From CAZFVY01 sp964522665 (lineage in GTDB: Bacteria > Verrucomicrobiota > Verrucomicrobiia > Limisphaerales > CAZFVY01), in NCBI GenBank assembly GCA_964522665.1, contig CAZFVY010000044.1, positions 1 to 53,239 on the forward strand: a stretch of 53,239 nt of DNA, written 5' to 3'. The notes under the pieces are model-generated. The model had not been told where the DNA came from and ran no database searches. It saw only the letters and a program-made list of their open reading frames with translations. This document shows, one piece after another, positions 9,143-16,575 of the stretch. A program made the translations under genes and the position numbers. Numbering within the stretch: the first letter of the stretch is position 1; every line of letters begins with the position of its first letter.

Positions 9143-9681
9143 TGCCTGACAACGCAAAAGCCTTCGGTCTGCTGGCCGAATTCGAGAGTCCGGCGGCGAC
9201 GATGCACGCCGCCGAAAAGGTGCGCGACGCCGGCTTCCAGCGCTGGGATGTCTATTCGCCCTATCCGGTGCATGGCATGGACAAAGCGATGGGCATGAAG
9301 AATTCGCCGGTGGGCTGGTTCTCGTTCATCGGTGGCGCGTCGGGTTACACCCTTGGGATGTTGATGATTTGGTACATGAACGGCCACAATTACGCGATTC
9401 CGGTGGGTGGCAAGCCGATGTTCAGTCCTTTCTCAGCGTTCCCGCCGTCCTACGAGTTGACGATCTTGCTCGGCGCTTTCGGCGCGCTCTTCGGAATGTT
9501 ATTCATGAATCGTTTGCCACGCCTGCATCATCCTCTGTTGAAGCATAAGCGTTTCTTGGGCGCCACCCATGACCGATTTTTCATCGTGATCGAAAGCTCC
9601 GACCCGAAATACTCCGAACGCGAAACTCGCAGGTTGCTGGAATCACTCGGCAGCCGGCAAATCGAACTGGTGGAGGAATAG
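9142..9681 (+). CDS. actD: Alternative complex III subunit ActD (DUF3341)
   Basis: A 179-residue protein of the DUF3341 family. The N-terminal soluble half starts GLLAEFESPAATMHAAEKVR and carries the family's WDVYSPYPVHGMDKAMG motif. It is followed by two transmembrane helices (about residues 58-78 and 105-128) and a short soluble end. ActD is a membrane subunit of ACIII without cofactors. The ATG overlaps the actC stop (TAATG). It is followed one base later by actE. Confidence 0.93.
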   Translation: MPDNAKAFGLLAEFESPAATMHAAEKVRDAGFQRWDVYSPYPVHGMDKAMGMKNSPVGWFSFIGGASGYTLGMLMIWYMNGHNYAIPVGGKPMFSPFSAFPPSYELTILLGAFGALFGMLFMNRLPRLHHPLLKHKRFLGATHDRFFIVIESSDPKYSERETRRLLESLGSRQIELVEE

Positions 9682-9682
9682 C

Positions 9683-10297
9683 ATGCGATACTTCTTCCTA
9701 GCGGTTTTCTTTGGCGCGTTGGTGGTCGTCGGCTTGGCGGGCTTTCGTGGCGGGCTGTCGCGCAATCCTCCCATCGAGATTTTTCCCGACATGGACCGCC
9801 AGCCCAAATTGCGGCCGCAGACCAAAAACAGCTTCTTTCCAGATCAACTGAGTTCGCGGCTTCAGGTGGTGGGTACGATCTCGCGGGATGAGGCGTACGA
9901 GGACACCCCGGTGAACACCGGACGAATCCCGGGGACGACCAATTTCGTCGAGACAATTCCGGTGCCGGTCAACGCCAAGCTGCTCGCTCGCGGACAGGAT
10001 CGGTTTCAAATCTATTGTTCGCCTTGTCACGGGACGGTCGGAAATGGCAACGGCATAACGAAGAAATACGGAATGATTACCGTGCGCAATTTGCACGAAC
10101 CGGCCATCGTCAAGCTGCCCGACGGCGAGATTTTCAACACGATCACTAACGGCAAGAACACGATGGGCGCTTACGGGCCTAACGTGCCGATCGCGGATCG
10201 CTGGGCGATCATCGCCTACCTGCGGGCCTTGCAACGGAGCCAACTGGCGACGTTGGATGACGTGCCGGAGCCACTCCGTGGAAGCCTAAAGAAATAG
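9683..10297 (+). CDS. actE: Alternative complex III subunit ActE, monohaem cytochrome c
   Basis: A 204-residue cytochrome c with an N-terminal hydrophobic anchor or signal (residues 2-20) and one CXXCH (CSPCH, residues 112-116). Downstream, NTITNGKNTMGAYG supplies the likely axial Met. The haem domain occupies roughly residues 100-190. ActE is the monohaem subunit that hands electrons from ACIII to the next acceptor. A strong GGAGGA ribosome-binding site overlaps the end of actD. Confidence 0.93.
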   Translation: MRYFFLAVFFGALVVVGLAGFRGGLSRNPPIEIFPDMDRQPKLRPQTKNSFFPDQLSSRLQVVGTISRDEAYEDTPVNTGRIPGTTNFVETIPVPVNAKLLARGQDRFQIYCSPCHGTVGNGNGITKKYGMITVRNLHEPAIVKLPDGEIFNTITNGKNTMGAYGPNVPIADRWAIIAYLRALQRSQLATLDDVPEPLRGSLKK

Positions 10298-10300
10298 CCT

Positions 10301-11533
10301 ATGAGTTCAGTCAACCACGCAACTGACTCGCCGTCGCTGGATTTGTCCAAGTGGCGTCCGGTGCCCAACATCTTGATCGGGGTCGGCGCTCTCCTGGCGG
10401 TGGTGGGCGTGATCTACGATCCGAGACTCTTCGCCTTCTCCTGGCTGCAGGCCTACATGTTTTTCCTCAGCTTCGGCTTGGGCGGATGGTTCCTCACGAT
10501 GCTTCACCATCTGGTCGATGCCAGTTGGTCCGTGCCGATCCGCCGAATTAACGAACACTTAGGCTGCCTCTTAAAATGGATGGCCTTGTTTTTCATCCCG
10601 ATCGCGTTATTCGCGACCAAGATTTATCCCTGGATGACGCTTGATCCGGCGACGAATCACGAGTTGCACCTCAAACTACCGCTCTTCAGTCAGGTGGGTT
10701 TTTATGTCGTGGCGCTCTTTAATTTCGCCGTCTGGTGGTATTTCCCGGCGAAGTTGCGCGAAGCTTCGCTGCGCCAGGACCAAACCGGCGCCGCTGAGTG
10801 CACGTTCAAGATGCGGAAGCTCTCTTACGTGGGTATATTCCTCTTCGCCGTGTCGCTTACCCTTGGGGCGATGATGTGGGTCAAGGCGCTCACCTTCCAA
10901 TGGTTCTCGACGATGTATGGCGTATATTACTTCGCCGACAGCGTCTGGGTTACGCTGGCGACCGTTTACTTGATCGCTTCGATTCTCAAACGGACCGGAT
11001 CGCTGGATGGGGTGATGAGTGAGAACCACTTCTATTTGCTTGGCTCACTCTGGTTCGCTTTCACCGTATTCTACGGCTATGTCCATTTCATGCAGTATTT
11101 CATCATTTGGAACGCCAATATGCCGGAAGAAACGTTCTGGTACGTCCTGCGCGAGAAAGGGGCCTGGTGGAGCATCGGAATGGTCATCGTATTTGGACAC
11201 TTTTTCGTCCCGTTCCTGGGTCTTTTGCGGATCGACGTCAAAAACTGGCTCTGGTGGATGGCGCCGCTAGCGGTTTGGGCTTGGTTGATGCGCTTTTGTG
11301 ACGAGTCGTACAACGTGATGCCGGCCCTCCGGCCGAACGGATTTGAGCTGCATTGGTTGGACCTCGGATGTCTGGCCTTGATCGGCGGATGTCTGGCGAA
11401 GCTCTTTTTGAAAGACCTTAACTCCCATCCGATTTATCCGCAGAAGGATCCGCGCATGGCGGAGACCCTCGGGGTTTATGTCGCCCCGCTTTCGGAGAAA
11501 CGTCCCGTCGCCGCCCGTGGTGGCGCCAAATAA
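10301..11533 (+). CDS. actF: Alternative complex III subunit ActF, second NrfD-like membrane protein
   Basis: A 410-residue integral membrane protein, the second NrfD-like subunit of ACIII, with about ten helices. Family features include FGLGGWFLTMLHHLVDASWS near helix 2 and the VPFLGLLRIDVK segment. In solved ACIII structures ActF is related to ActC but is thought not to hold the primary quinol site; that is established knowledge, not seen here. It follows actE by three bases. The gene for a small membrane protein follows after 13 bases. Confidence 0.94.
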   Translation: MSSVNHATDSPSLDLSKWRPVPNILIGVGALLAVVGVIYDPRLFAFSWLQAYMFFLSFGLGGWFLTMLHHLVDASWSVPIRRINEHLGCLLKWMALFFIPIALFATKIYPWMTLDPATNHELHLKLPLFSQVGFYVVALFNFAVWWYFPAKLREASLRQDQTGAAECTFKMRKLSYVGIFLFAVSLTLGAMMWVKALTFQWFSTMYGVYYFADSVWVTLATVYLIASILKRTGSLDGVMSENHFYLLGSLWFAFTVFYGYVHFMQYFIIWNANMPEETFWYVLREKGAWWSIGMVIVFGHFFVPFLGLLRIDVKNWLWWMAPLAVWAWLMRFCDESYNVMPALRPNGFELHWLDLGCLALIGGCLAKLFLKDLNSHPIYPQKDPRMAETLGVYVAPLSEKRPVAARGGAK

Positions 11534-11546
11534 TTCAAGGAACGCT

Positions 11547-11924
11547 GTGAATTCTGGAGCACCTTCTCGCGGTTGCGATTGCGCGACGATCACCGCTTAT
11601 GTCGTCGGCGCCATCGGCGCCTCGCTGATTATGGCGGTTTTGGTTTGGGTGATGCTGGACCACACTCAGGCGGCCCCGCTGGGCGCCGATCGCGCGGAAC
11701 TGCGCCGGAAGAATCTAACCGAGGTCAAGACGGCTAATCAGGAGATTCTCAGCAATTACGGCTGGGTGGATCAGGGCAAGGGCATCGCGCGCATCCCGAT
11801 CACCGAAGCGATGAAAATCGTGGAACGCGAATGGCAGGACCCGAAGGCCGCCCGCGCGAAACTGCTCGCCCGCGAAGATAAGGCCTCCGCGGTGGCTCCG
11901 GCGGCTCCGAATCCGTACGAGTGA
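11547..11924 (+). CDS. Small single-pass membrane protein in the act/cco-like operon
   Basis: A 125-residue protein with one helix (about residues 18-37, ITAYVVGAIGASLIMAVLVW) and a soluble domain. The domain contains NYGWVDQGKGIARIPITEAM, a segment I associate with small proteins next to alternative complex III genes, but I cannot name the family with certainty. No haem or metal motif is visible. I chose the GTG at 11547, which has an AAGGA site 5 bases upstream and lies just after the actF stop; the longer frame from 11478 would overlap actF by 56 bases. Its position between actF and the CcoN-like gene suggests a linker or assembly subunit (inference). Confidence 0.75.
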   Translation: MNSGAPSRGCDCATITAYVVGAIGASLIMAVLVWVMLDHTQAAPLGADRAELRRKNLTEVKTANQEILSNYGWVDQGKGIARIPITEAMKIVEREWQDPKAARAKLLAREDKASAVAPAAPNPYE

Positions 11925-11940
11925 CCGCTTAACCGGGGCT

Positions 11941-13398
11941 ATGGCAAATTCAACTTCTCCGACGCAGGCGGTGGCTCCGGACGCCGTCCGCGGCGCGTCC
12001 GTCGCGGAGATCGATGCCTCGTGCCGCTGGCCCGTTATGTTCCTGCTTTTGGGGGCGTTGCTTTGGCTGGCGTTCGGCTCCTTGCTGGGGTTGATCGCTT
12101 CGATTAAGTTGCACGCCCCCGGGCTTTTGGCTGAGTGCCCTGGACTGACCTACGGTCGCGTTCAGCCCGCCCAGACGAACGCCTTCTTGTATGGCTTCGC
12201 GATTCCCGCGGGCTTGGCGACGGCGATTTGGATCTTGTGCCGGTTAGGTCGCTGCACGCTGGCGGCCTGTGGCAGCATCATTGTCGCCGTGATCTTCTGG
12301 AATTTTGGCGTGACGATGGGTGAAATCGGAATCTTTTACGGCAAGAGCACTGGCTTCGCGTGGCTTGAGCTATCCCGCTCCTCCAATCTTCTGCTGCTAT
12401 TCTGCTACGTATTCATCGCCGCTTGGGCGGTGGTCGCGTATCATCGGCGCTCGCAATCCGCGCTTTACCCGTCCCATTGGTTTCTGCTCGCGGCGATCTT
12501 TTGGTTCCCGTGGATTTATTCGACGGCCATCGGGGCGCTGCTCTGCGTTCCGTTGCGGGGAACGCTGCAGGCGTCGGTGGACTGGTGGTATCAGGGCAAC
12601 TTGAGTTTCGTTTGGCTGGGTTGCGTCGGTACGGCGATCATCTACTATTTCCTGCCGAAACTTGTTGAGCGGCCATTGCACAGCTATTACCTCGCGGTGT
12701 TCGGCTTTTGGGTGCTCATATTTTTCGGCAGTTGGTGCGGGATTCCGGCCGGGGCGCCGCTGCCAGCCTGGATGGGCGCCATGAGCACGGCGGCGAACGC
12801 GATGCTTCTGATTCCGTTGCTCGCGCTGGCGATCAACTTCCGCGCGACGGCGGCCGGGCAGTCGGCGAAATTCTCGGCCAGCCCGTCGCTTCGCTTCATC
12901 GGCTTTGGGACGGCCAGCTATCTCGCGGCCGGATTGTTGGGGATCGCGGTAGCCTATCGAACGATTGGCGAACGCCTCCGCTTCACCTATTTCACGACGG
13001 CGATCACGCACCTTTCCACCTACGGATTTTACGCCATGGTGATTTTCGGCGCGATCGCCTATCTCGTGCCGCGTTTGGTCGGGCGTGATTGGCCGTCCGC
13101 GGGGCTGTCGAAGTTGCATTTTCTCGGCACGAGCGTCGGCGCGGTGGTTTATTTCGTCGCGATGGCCATCGGCGGGATCGTCCAGGGGACGGGGCTTAAC
13201 GACTCACAGGTTGCGTTCGCGGATGTGGTCAAAGGCACGATGCCGTTCGTCGGAGTGGGAACCATCGGCATCACGCTGATGGCGGCGGGCAATGTGGCCC
13301 TGCTACTGAATTTCCTTTGGATGATGGCGGTCACCTGTCCTTGCTGCGGTGAGGCGATGACGCGGGCGACCCTTGGAAAATCGGGAGGTGGACGATGA
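11941..13398 (+). CDS. CcoN-like (cbb3 oxidase subunit I) protein lacking most metal ligands
   Basis: A 485-residue protein with about 12 helices that aligns clearly with CcoN: GRVQPAQTNAF with GRLRPLHTNAV, VDWWYQGN with VQWWYGHN, and AMVIFGAIAYLVPRL with the last haem helix. Set against Pseudomonas stutzeri CcoN from memory, the low-spin haem ligand His60 is Gln78. The CuB ligands His207, His257 and His258 are Gly219 and Pro/Ala near 269-270, the cross-linked Tyr251 is Gly263, and the haem b3 ligand His347 is Ile355. Only His349 is kept (His357). It therefore cannot form the binuclear oxygen-reducing centre. Its ATGA overlap with ccoO and position in the act operon suggest a structural or electron-transfer subunit attached to ACIII. 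Automatic tools will probably call it a cytochrome oxidase. Confidence 0.85.
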   Translation: MANSTSPTQAVAPDAVRGASVAEIDASCRWPVMFLLLGALLWLAFGSLLGLIASIKLHAPGLLAECPGLTYGRVQPAQTNAFLYGFAIPAGLATAIWILCRLGRCTLAACGSIIVAVIFWNFGVTMGEIGIFYGKSTGFAWLELSRSSNLLLLFCYVFIAAWAVVAYHRRSQSALYPSHWFLLAAIFWFPWIYSTAIGALLCVPLRGTLQASVDWWYQGNLSFVWLGCVGTAIIYYFLPKLVERPLHSYYLAVFGFWVLIFFGSWCGIPAGAPLPAWMGAMSTAANAMLLIPLLALAINFRATAAGQSAKFSASPSLRFIGFGTASYLAAGLLGIAVAYRTIGERLRFTYFTTAITHLSTYGFYAMVIFGAIAYLVPRLVGRDWPSAGLSKLHFLGTSVGAVVYFVAMAIGGIVQGTGLNDSQVAFADVVKGTMPFVGVGTIGITLMAAGNVALLLNFLWMMAVTCPCCGEAMTRATLGKSGGGR

Positions 13399-14102
13399 GA
13401 CACGGCCCATTGGTTTTTCTCGGATTATTTCTGGCGATGGCGATCTCCTGGGCGGGCTTGGTGCTTTATCCGCAGATGCAAATTGGTAACCAGCCGGTGG
13501 CTGTGCTCGATGATTCCACGGGGCAGGCCTATCCGATTCCGCGCCCGGGATTGGCGCGGGAGGGTCTGGATGTTTATCGCGCGAACGGCTGCGTCTATTG
13601 CCACAGCCAACAGGTGCGCTATCAAGGCTTCGGCGCTGATTTCGAGCGCGGCTGGGGCAAACGCTGGAGCGTGGATCGGGATTATTTGTATGATTCGCCG
13701 GTCATGCTTGGCGAAATGCGCATCGGGCCAGACCTTGCGAACATCGGCGTTCGCCGGGGGAACGATACCAATCAGGTCAACCTGACGTGGCACCTATTGC
13801 ACCTTTACAATCCGCGCATTAATTCACCCGGCTCCATGATGCCGGCGTATCCCTATCTTTTTGCGAAGCGAAAAGTCGGAGACGTTCCGTCGCCTAACGC
13901 GCTCAAGTTGACCGGCGAATTCGCGCCGGAAAATGGCTACGAGATCGTTCCGCGGCAGGAAGCGTTGGCGTTGGTCAACTACCTCTTCAGTTTGCAATCC
14001 GAGACACCGCTCTTCGAGTCATCCCTTCCACCCAGCCCTAAACCGAAGACGCCTCGTGGCGCGGCGGCCGGTGGCGCCAGCACGAATTCTCCCGCGAAAT
14101 GA
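13395..14102 (+). CDS. ccoO: CcoO-like monohaem cytochrome c (cbb3 subunit II family)
   Basis: A 235-residue protein with an N-terminal helix (about residues 7-24) and a periplasmic cytochrome domain. One CXXCH is present (CVYCH, residues 66-70) within NGCVYCHSQQVRYQGF. The CcoO signatures IGPDLANIGVR and PGSMMPAYPYL, the latter with the axial Met, are intact. The Ala/Pro/Ser-rich tail (about 205-235) is probably disordered. The ATGA overlap with the CcoN-like gene and a GGAGG site at the end of that gene indicate coupled synthesis. Unlike its CcoN-like partner, the haem site looks functional, so it could still carry electrons. Confidence 0.88.
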   Translation: MRHGPLVFLGLFLAMAISWAGLVLYPQMQIGNQPVAVLDDSTGQAYPIPRPGLAREGLDVYRANGCVYCHSQQVRYQGFGADFERGWGKRWSVDRDYLYDSPVMLGEMRIGPDLANIGVRRGNDTNQVNLTWHLLHLYNPRINSPGSMMPAYPYLFAKRKVGDVPSPNALKLTGEFAPENGYEIVPRQEALALVNYLFSLQSETPLFESSLPPSPKPKTPRGAAAGGASTNSPAK

Positions 14103-14779
14103 AGCCGGAAGAGAAAAAGCCAATTTCAGGCGGTAACCAAACCGGCGGCGCTGGATCGCGCGCTTCGGCCGGCGGAGCGGGTGACAACGAGCCAAGCGCA
14201 AAAGTCGTCGTGTCACCTATCTGGCTGATCTTCTTGTTCGGCGCGCTGTTTTACGCCGGCCAGCTTTACGTGGATAGCTACAGCGGCGGCTTCGACCCAA
14301 TGGTCTATCGCGAGATCGATACGCTCGCGAGCGTTCAGGACCGCCAGCCGAAGTCGGAAGGCGATTTGGAGGCGGCCCAGGGGAAAAAGATTTTCAGTAT
14401 GTACTGCACGCCATGTCATCAAGCGAGCGGCATGGGTACTCCGGGGCAATTCCCTCCTTTGCCCGGGTCGGAATGGGTGAACGCTCCTGGTCCGAATCGC
14501 ATCGGTCGCCTGCTTCTTAACGGTGGCGCTGGCGCGATTCAAGTGAAAGGTCAAGCATACGGCGGCGGCGGCGCGCAAATGCTCCCGTTTCGAAGCATCC
14601 TTAAGGATGATGAAATTGCTGCGGTTTTAACCTATATCCGCCAGAATAAAGAATGGGGCAATAACGCCTCGAAGGTAACTCCTGAGCAAGTCAAGAAAAT
14701 CCGCGACGCGACTAAAGATCGTCCAGAGACGAAGCCGTGGTCTCCGGAAGAATTACAGCAGATTCCTGACAAAGACTAG
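14099..14779 (+). CDS. Membrane-anchored monohaem cytochrome c
   Basis: A 226-residue protein: a Gly/Ser-rich cytosolic start, one helix (about residues 38-58) and a class I cytochrome c domain with CTPCH at residues 103-107. A distal PFRSILKDDEIAAVLTYIR segment is typical of the C-terminal helix of cytochrome c. It sits where CcoP would be in a cbb3 operon, but CcoP normally has two haems, so this is at most a short CcoP-like protein. Last gene of the operon; ATGA overlap with ccoO. Its 3' end overlaps the convergent queG by 68 bases. Confidence 0.85.
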   Translation: MKPEEKKPISGGNQTGGAGSRASAGGAGDNEPSAKVVVSPIWLIFLFGALFYAGQLYVDSYSGGFDPMVYREIDTLASVQDRQPKSEGDLEAAQGKKIFSMYCTPCHQASGMGTPGQFPPLPGSEWVNAPGPNRIGRLLLNGGAGAIQVKGQAYGGGGAQMLPFRSILKDDEIAAVLTYIRQNKEWGNNASKVTPEQVKKIRDATKDRPETKPWSPEELQQIPDKD

Positions 14780-15890
14780 GTTGCGGTTTGCCGGCGTTTC
14801 CTGGACGTCGCTCGATTTGATCGAGCGCCCAGCGGGCATGTTCTGCGATCAACGGTTCCGGGTTTCGCGATGCTACTTCAAGCGCGGACAATGCGCTCGA
14901 ATCCCCCAAATTCCCGAGAGCCACGCAGACATTTCTCAATAGCCCTCGACGCTTTGCCCGCGTGATGGGCGTGCCGCCAAAACTGCGCCTAAAGCCGTCT
15001 TCATCTAGCGTCAATAGATTTAACAACCGCGGCTGTGTCAGATCCTCACGACGGTGCTCTTTCATCAACTGGCCCTCGCGGGCAAAACGGTTCCAAGGGC
15101 AGGCGGCTAGGCAGTCGTCGCACCCAAAAATACGATTCCCAATGGCCGGCCGCAGCTCAACTGGGATCGAACCTTTCAGCTCAATGGTGAGATAGGAGAT
15201 GCAGCGGCGGGCGTCCAACTCGAACGGCGCGGTGATGGCGCGGGTCGGGCAAGCGTCGATACAGCGGTGACAGGTTCCGCAACGATTTGTTTCCGGTGGA
15301 TCGGGAGGCAATTCGAGCGTGGTGATGATTTCGGCCAACAAAATCCAATTTCCCAGCCGACGTCCAATCAGATTAGTGTGCTTGCCGATAAATCCGACGC
15401 CTGCGCGTTGCGCCAGGTCCCGTTCCAGAAGCGGCCCGGTATCAACGTACCAAAGCGACCGGATACCATCACCCCCGATTTCGGCCACGAACGCCGTCAA
15501 CTCTTTTAGTTTTTCCGCCAGAACGTCGTGGTAATCCCGGTAACGGGCGTAGCGGGCGATGACGCCGAGTGGCCGCCCTGTTTCCTGGCGCGGCTTGGCC
15601 GTCGATCCTTCGCCATCCGTGACGGCGCCTTCATGGACCGGAGACGCGCCCGCGACGACCGGTCCGCCGCCGTAGCTGACGGCGAGCGCGATGACCGTTT
15701 TGGCGTCGGCAAGGACCTTTTGGGGATCGATCCGCTTGTCCGCGTTGCGGGCGAGGTAGGACATCGCTCCGTGGCGTTGCTCGGCGAGCCATTTTTCGAA
15801 GCGAGCGGCGCTGGTAGGTGGTTCCGCTGTCGTGAATCCGCAAGCGTCGAAGCCGAGGGCGCGGGCGCGCTGCTGAATTGCGAGCTTCAT
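14712..15890 (-). CDS. queG: Epoxyqueuosine reductase QueG
   Basis: A 392-residue cobalamin-dependent iron-sulfur enzyme that reduces epoxyqueuosine to queuosine in tRNA, the last step of the pathway. It has two [4Fe-4S] cysteine groups: CGTCHRCIDACPTRAI and CDDCLAACPWN, the latter with the usual PWN. A C-terminal HEAT-like region (NVCVALGNLGDSSALSALEV) is also typical. The start at 15890 (MKLAIQQRAR) overlaps the aroK stop as ATGA; the longer frame from 16199 lies within aroK. About 25 extra residues, Pro/Gly/Ala-rich, sit between VSYGGG and GVIARYARY, where most QueG proteins have a short loop. Its 3' end runs 68 bases into the convergent cytochrome gene. Confidence 0.93.
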   Translation of the reverse strand: MKLAIQQRARALGFDACGFTTAEPPTSAARFEKWLAEQRHGAMSYLARNADKRIDPQKVLADAKTVIALAVSYGGGPVVAGASPVHEGAVTDGEGSTAKPRQETGRPLGVIARYARYRDYHDVLAEKLKELTAFVAEIGGDGIRSLWYVDTGPLLERDLAQRAGVGFIGKHTNLIGRRLGNWILLAEIITTLELPPDPPETNRCGTCHRCIDACPTRAITAPFELDARRCISYLTIELKGSIPVELRPAIGNRIFGCDDCLAACPWNRFAREGQLMKEHRREDLTQPRLLNLLTLDEDGFRRSFGGTPITRAKRRGLLRNVCVALGNLGDSSALSALEVASRNPEPLIAEHARWALDQIERRPGNAGKPQPSLCQESAVILPETTASSLDDL

Positions 15891-16432
15891 GGTTCGGCGT
15901 GGCGACGTTGCGCCGCGCGGAACTGATGCAGGACTTGGGCGGCGACTTCCTTGACCGAGCGCAGCTCGGTATTGACCAGCACGTCCGCCTGACGATAAGT
16001 CGGCTCGCGTTCCGTCAAAAGCCGTTCGATTTCCTTTAGCGGGTCCGGTTTGCGCAAGAGGGGACGGTGATCCTGATTTCGCACCCGCTCCCAAATCGAC
16101 TCCGCGGACGCCCAGAGGCAAAAAACCATCGCGTGAGACTTGAGACTCGCGAGGTTGCTTTCGTTGGCCCCGAGGCCGCCCCCAGTCGAGATAACACAAT
16201 GTCGAAGACTCGAAATCTCGGCGACCACCTCACGTTCGTACTCACGGAACCGCGTTTCCCCCTCTTCTGTGAAGATGGCGCTGATTTTTCGGCCCGCCTG
16301 CTCTTCGATTAGCTCATCGGTATCGATAAAGCGGAAGTTGAGCAAGTGCGCCAATTGCCGCCCGACGGACGATTTGCCGGTCCCCATGAAGCCGATCAGG
16401 GCGAGGTTATGGATAACGCGTTCGGCGCTCAC
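15887..16432 (-). CDS. aroK: Shikimate kinase AroK
   Basis: A 181-residue kinase that phosphorylates shikimate in chorismate synthesis. The P-loop is GFMGTGKSS (residues 14-22). The shikimate-binding DTDELIE, the FRxYE-like RFREYEREV and the GGG motif (STGGGLG) are all present, as is the lid (NQDHRPLL). Length fits the family. It is translationally coupled to queG (ATGA). It diverges from ptsI across a 143-bp intergenic region. Its product pathway feeds both trpC and the menaquinone genes in this window. Confidence 0.95.
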   Translation of the reverse strand: MSAERVIHNLALIGFMGTGKSSVGRQLAHLLNFRFIDTDELIEEQAGRKISAIFTEEGETRFREYEREVVAEISSLRHCVISTGGGLGANESNLASLKSHAMVFCLWASAESIWERVRNQDHRPLLRKPDPLKEIERLLTEREPTYRQADVLVNTELRSVKEVAAQVLHQFRAAQRRHAEP

Positions 16433-16575
16433 GCCCTTGGAATACCTGATCGGCCGCGCGCTCGCACGCCGTTTGTTGTGGATTTACCGGTGGCGCCCGA
16501 AATACCCGGCGCAATTGGCTTCGGCGCGACGAGAATTTGATTTCCAAAATGTAGTCCTGTGTGTAAGAAAGCCTT

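Noticed and set aside
11941..13398. Functional cbb3 terminal oxidase
   Set aside because: Five of six metal-ligand His and the active-site Tyr are missing at well-aligned positions.
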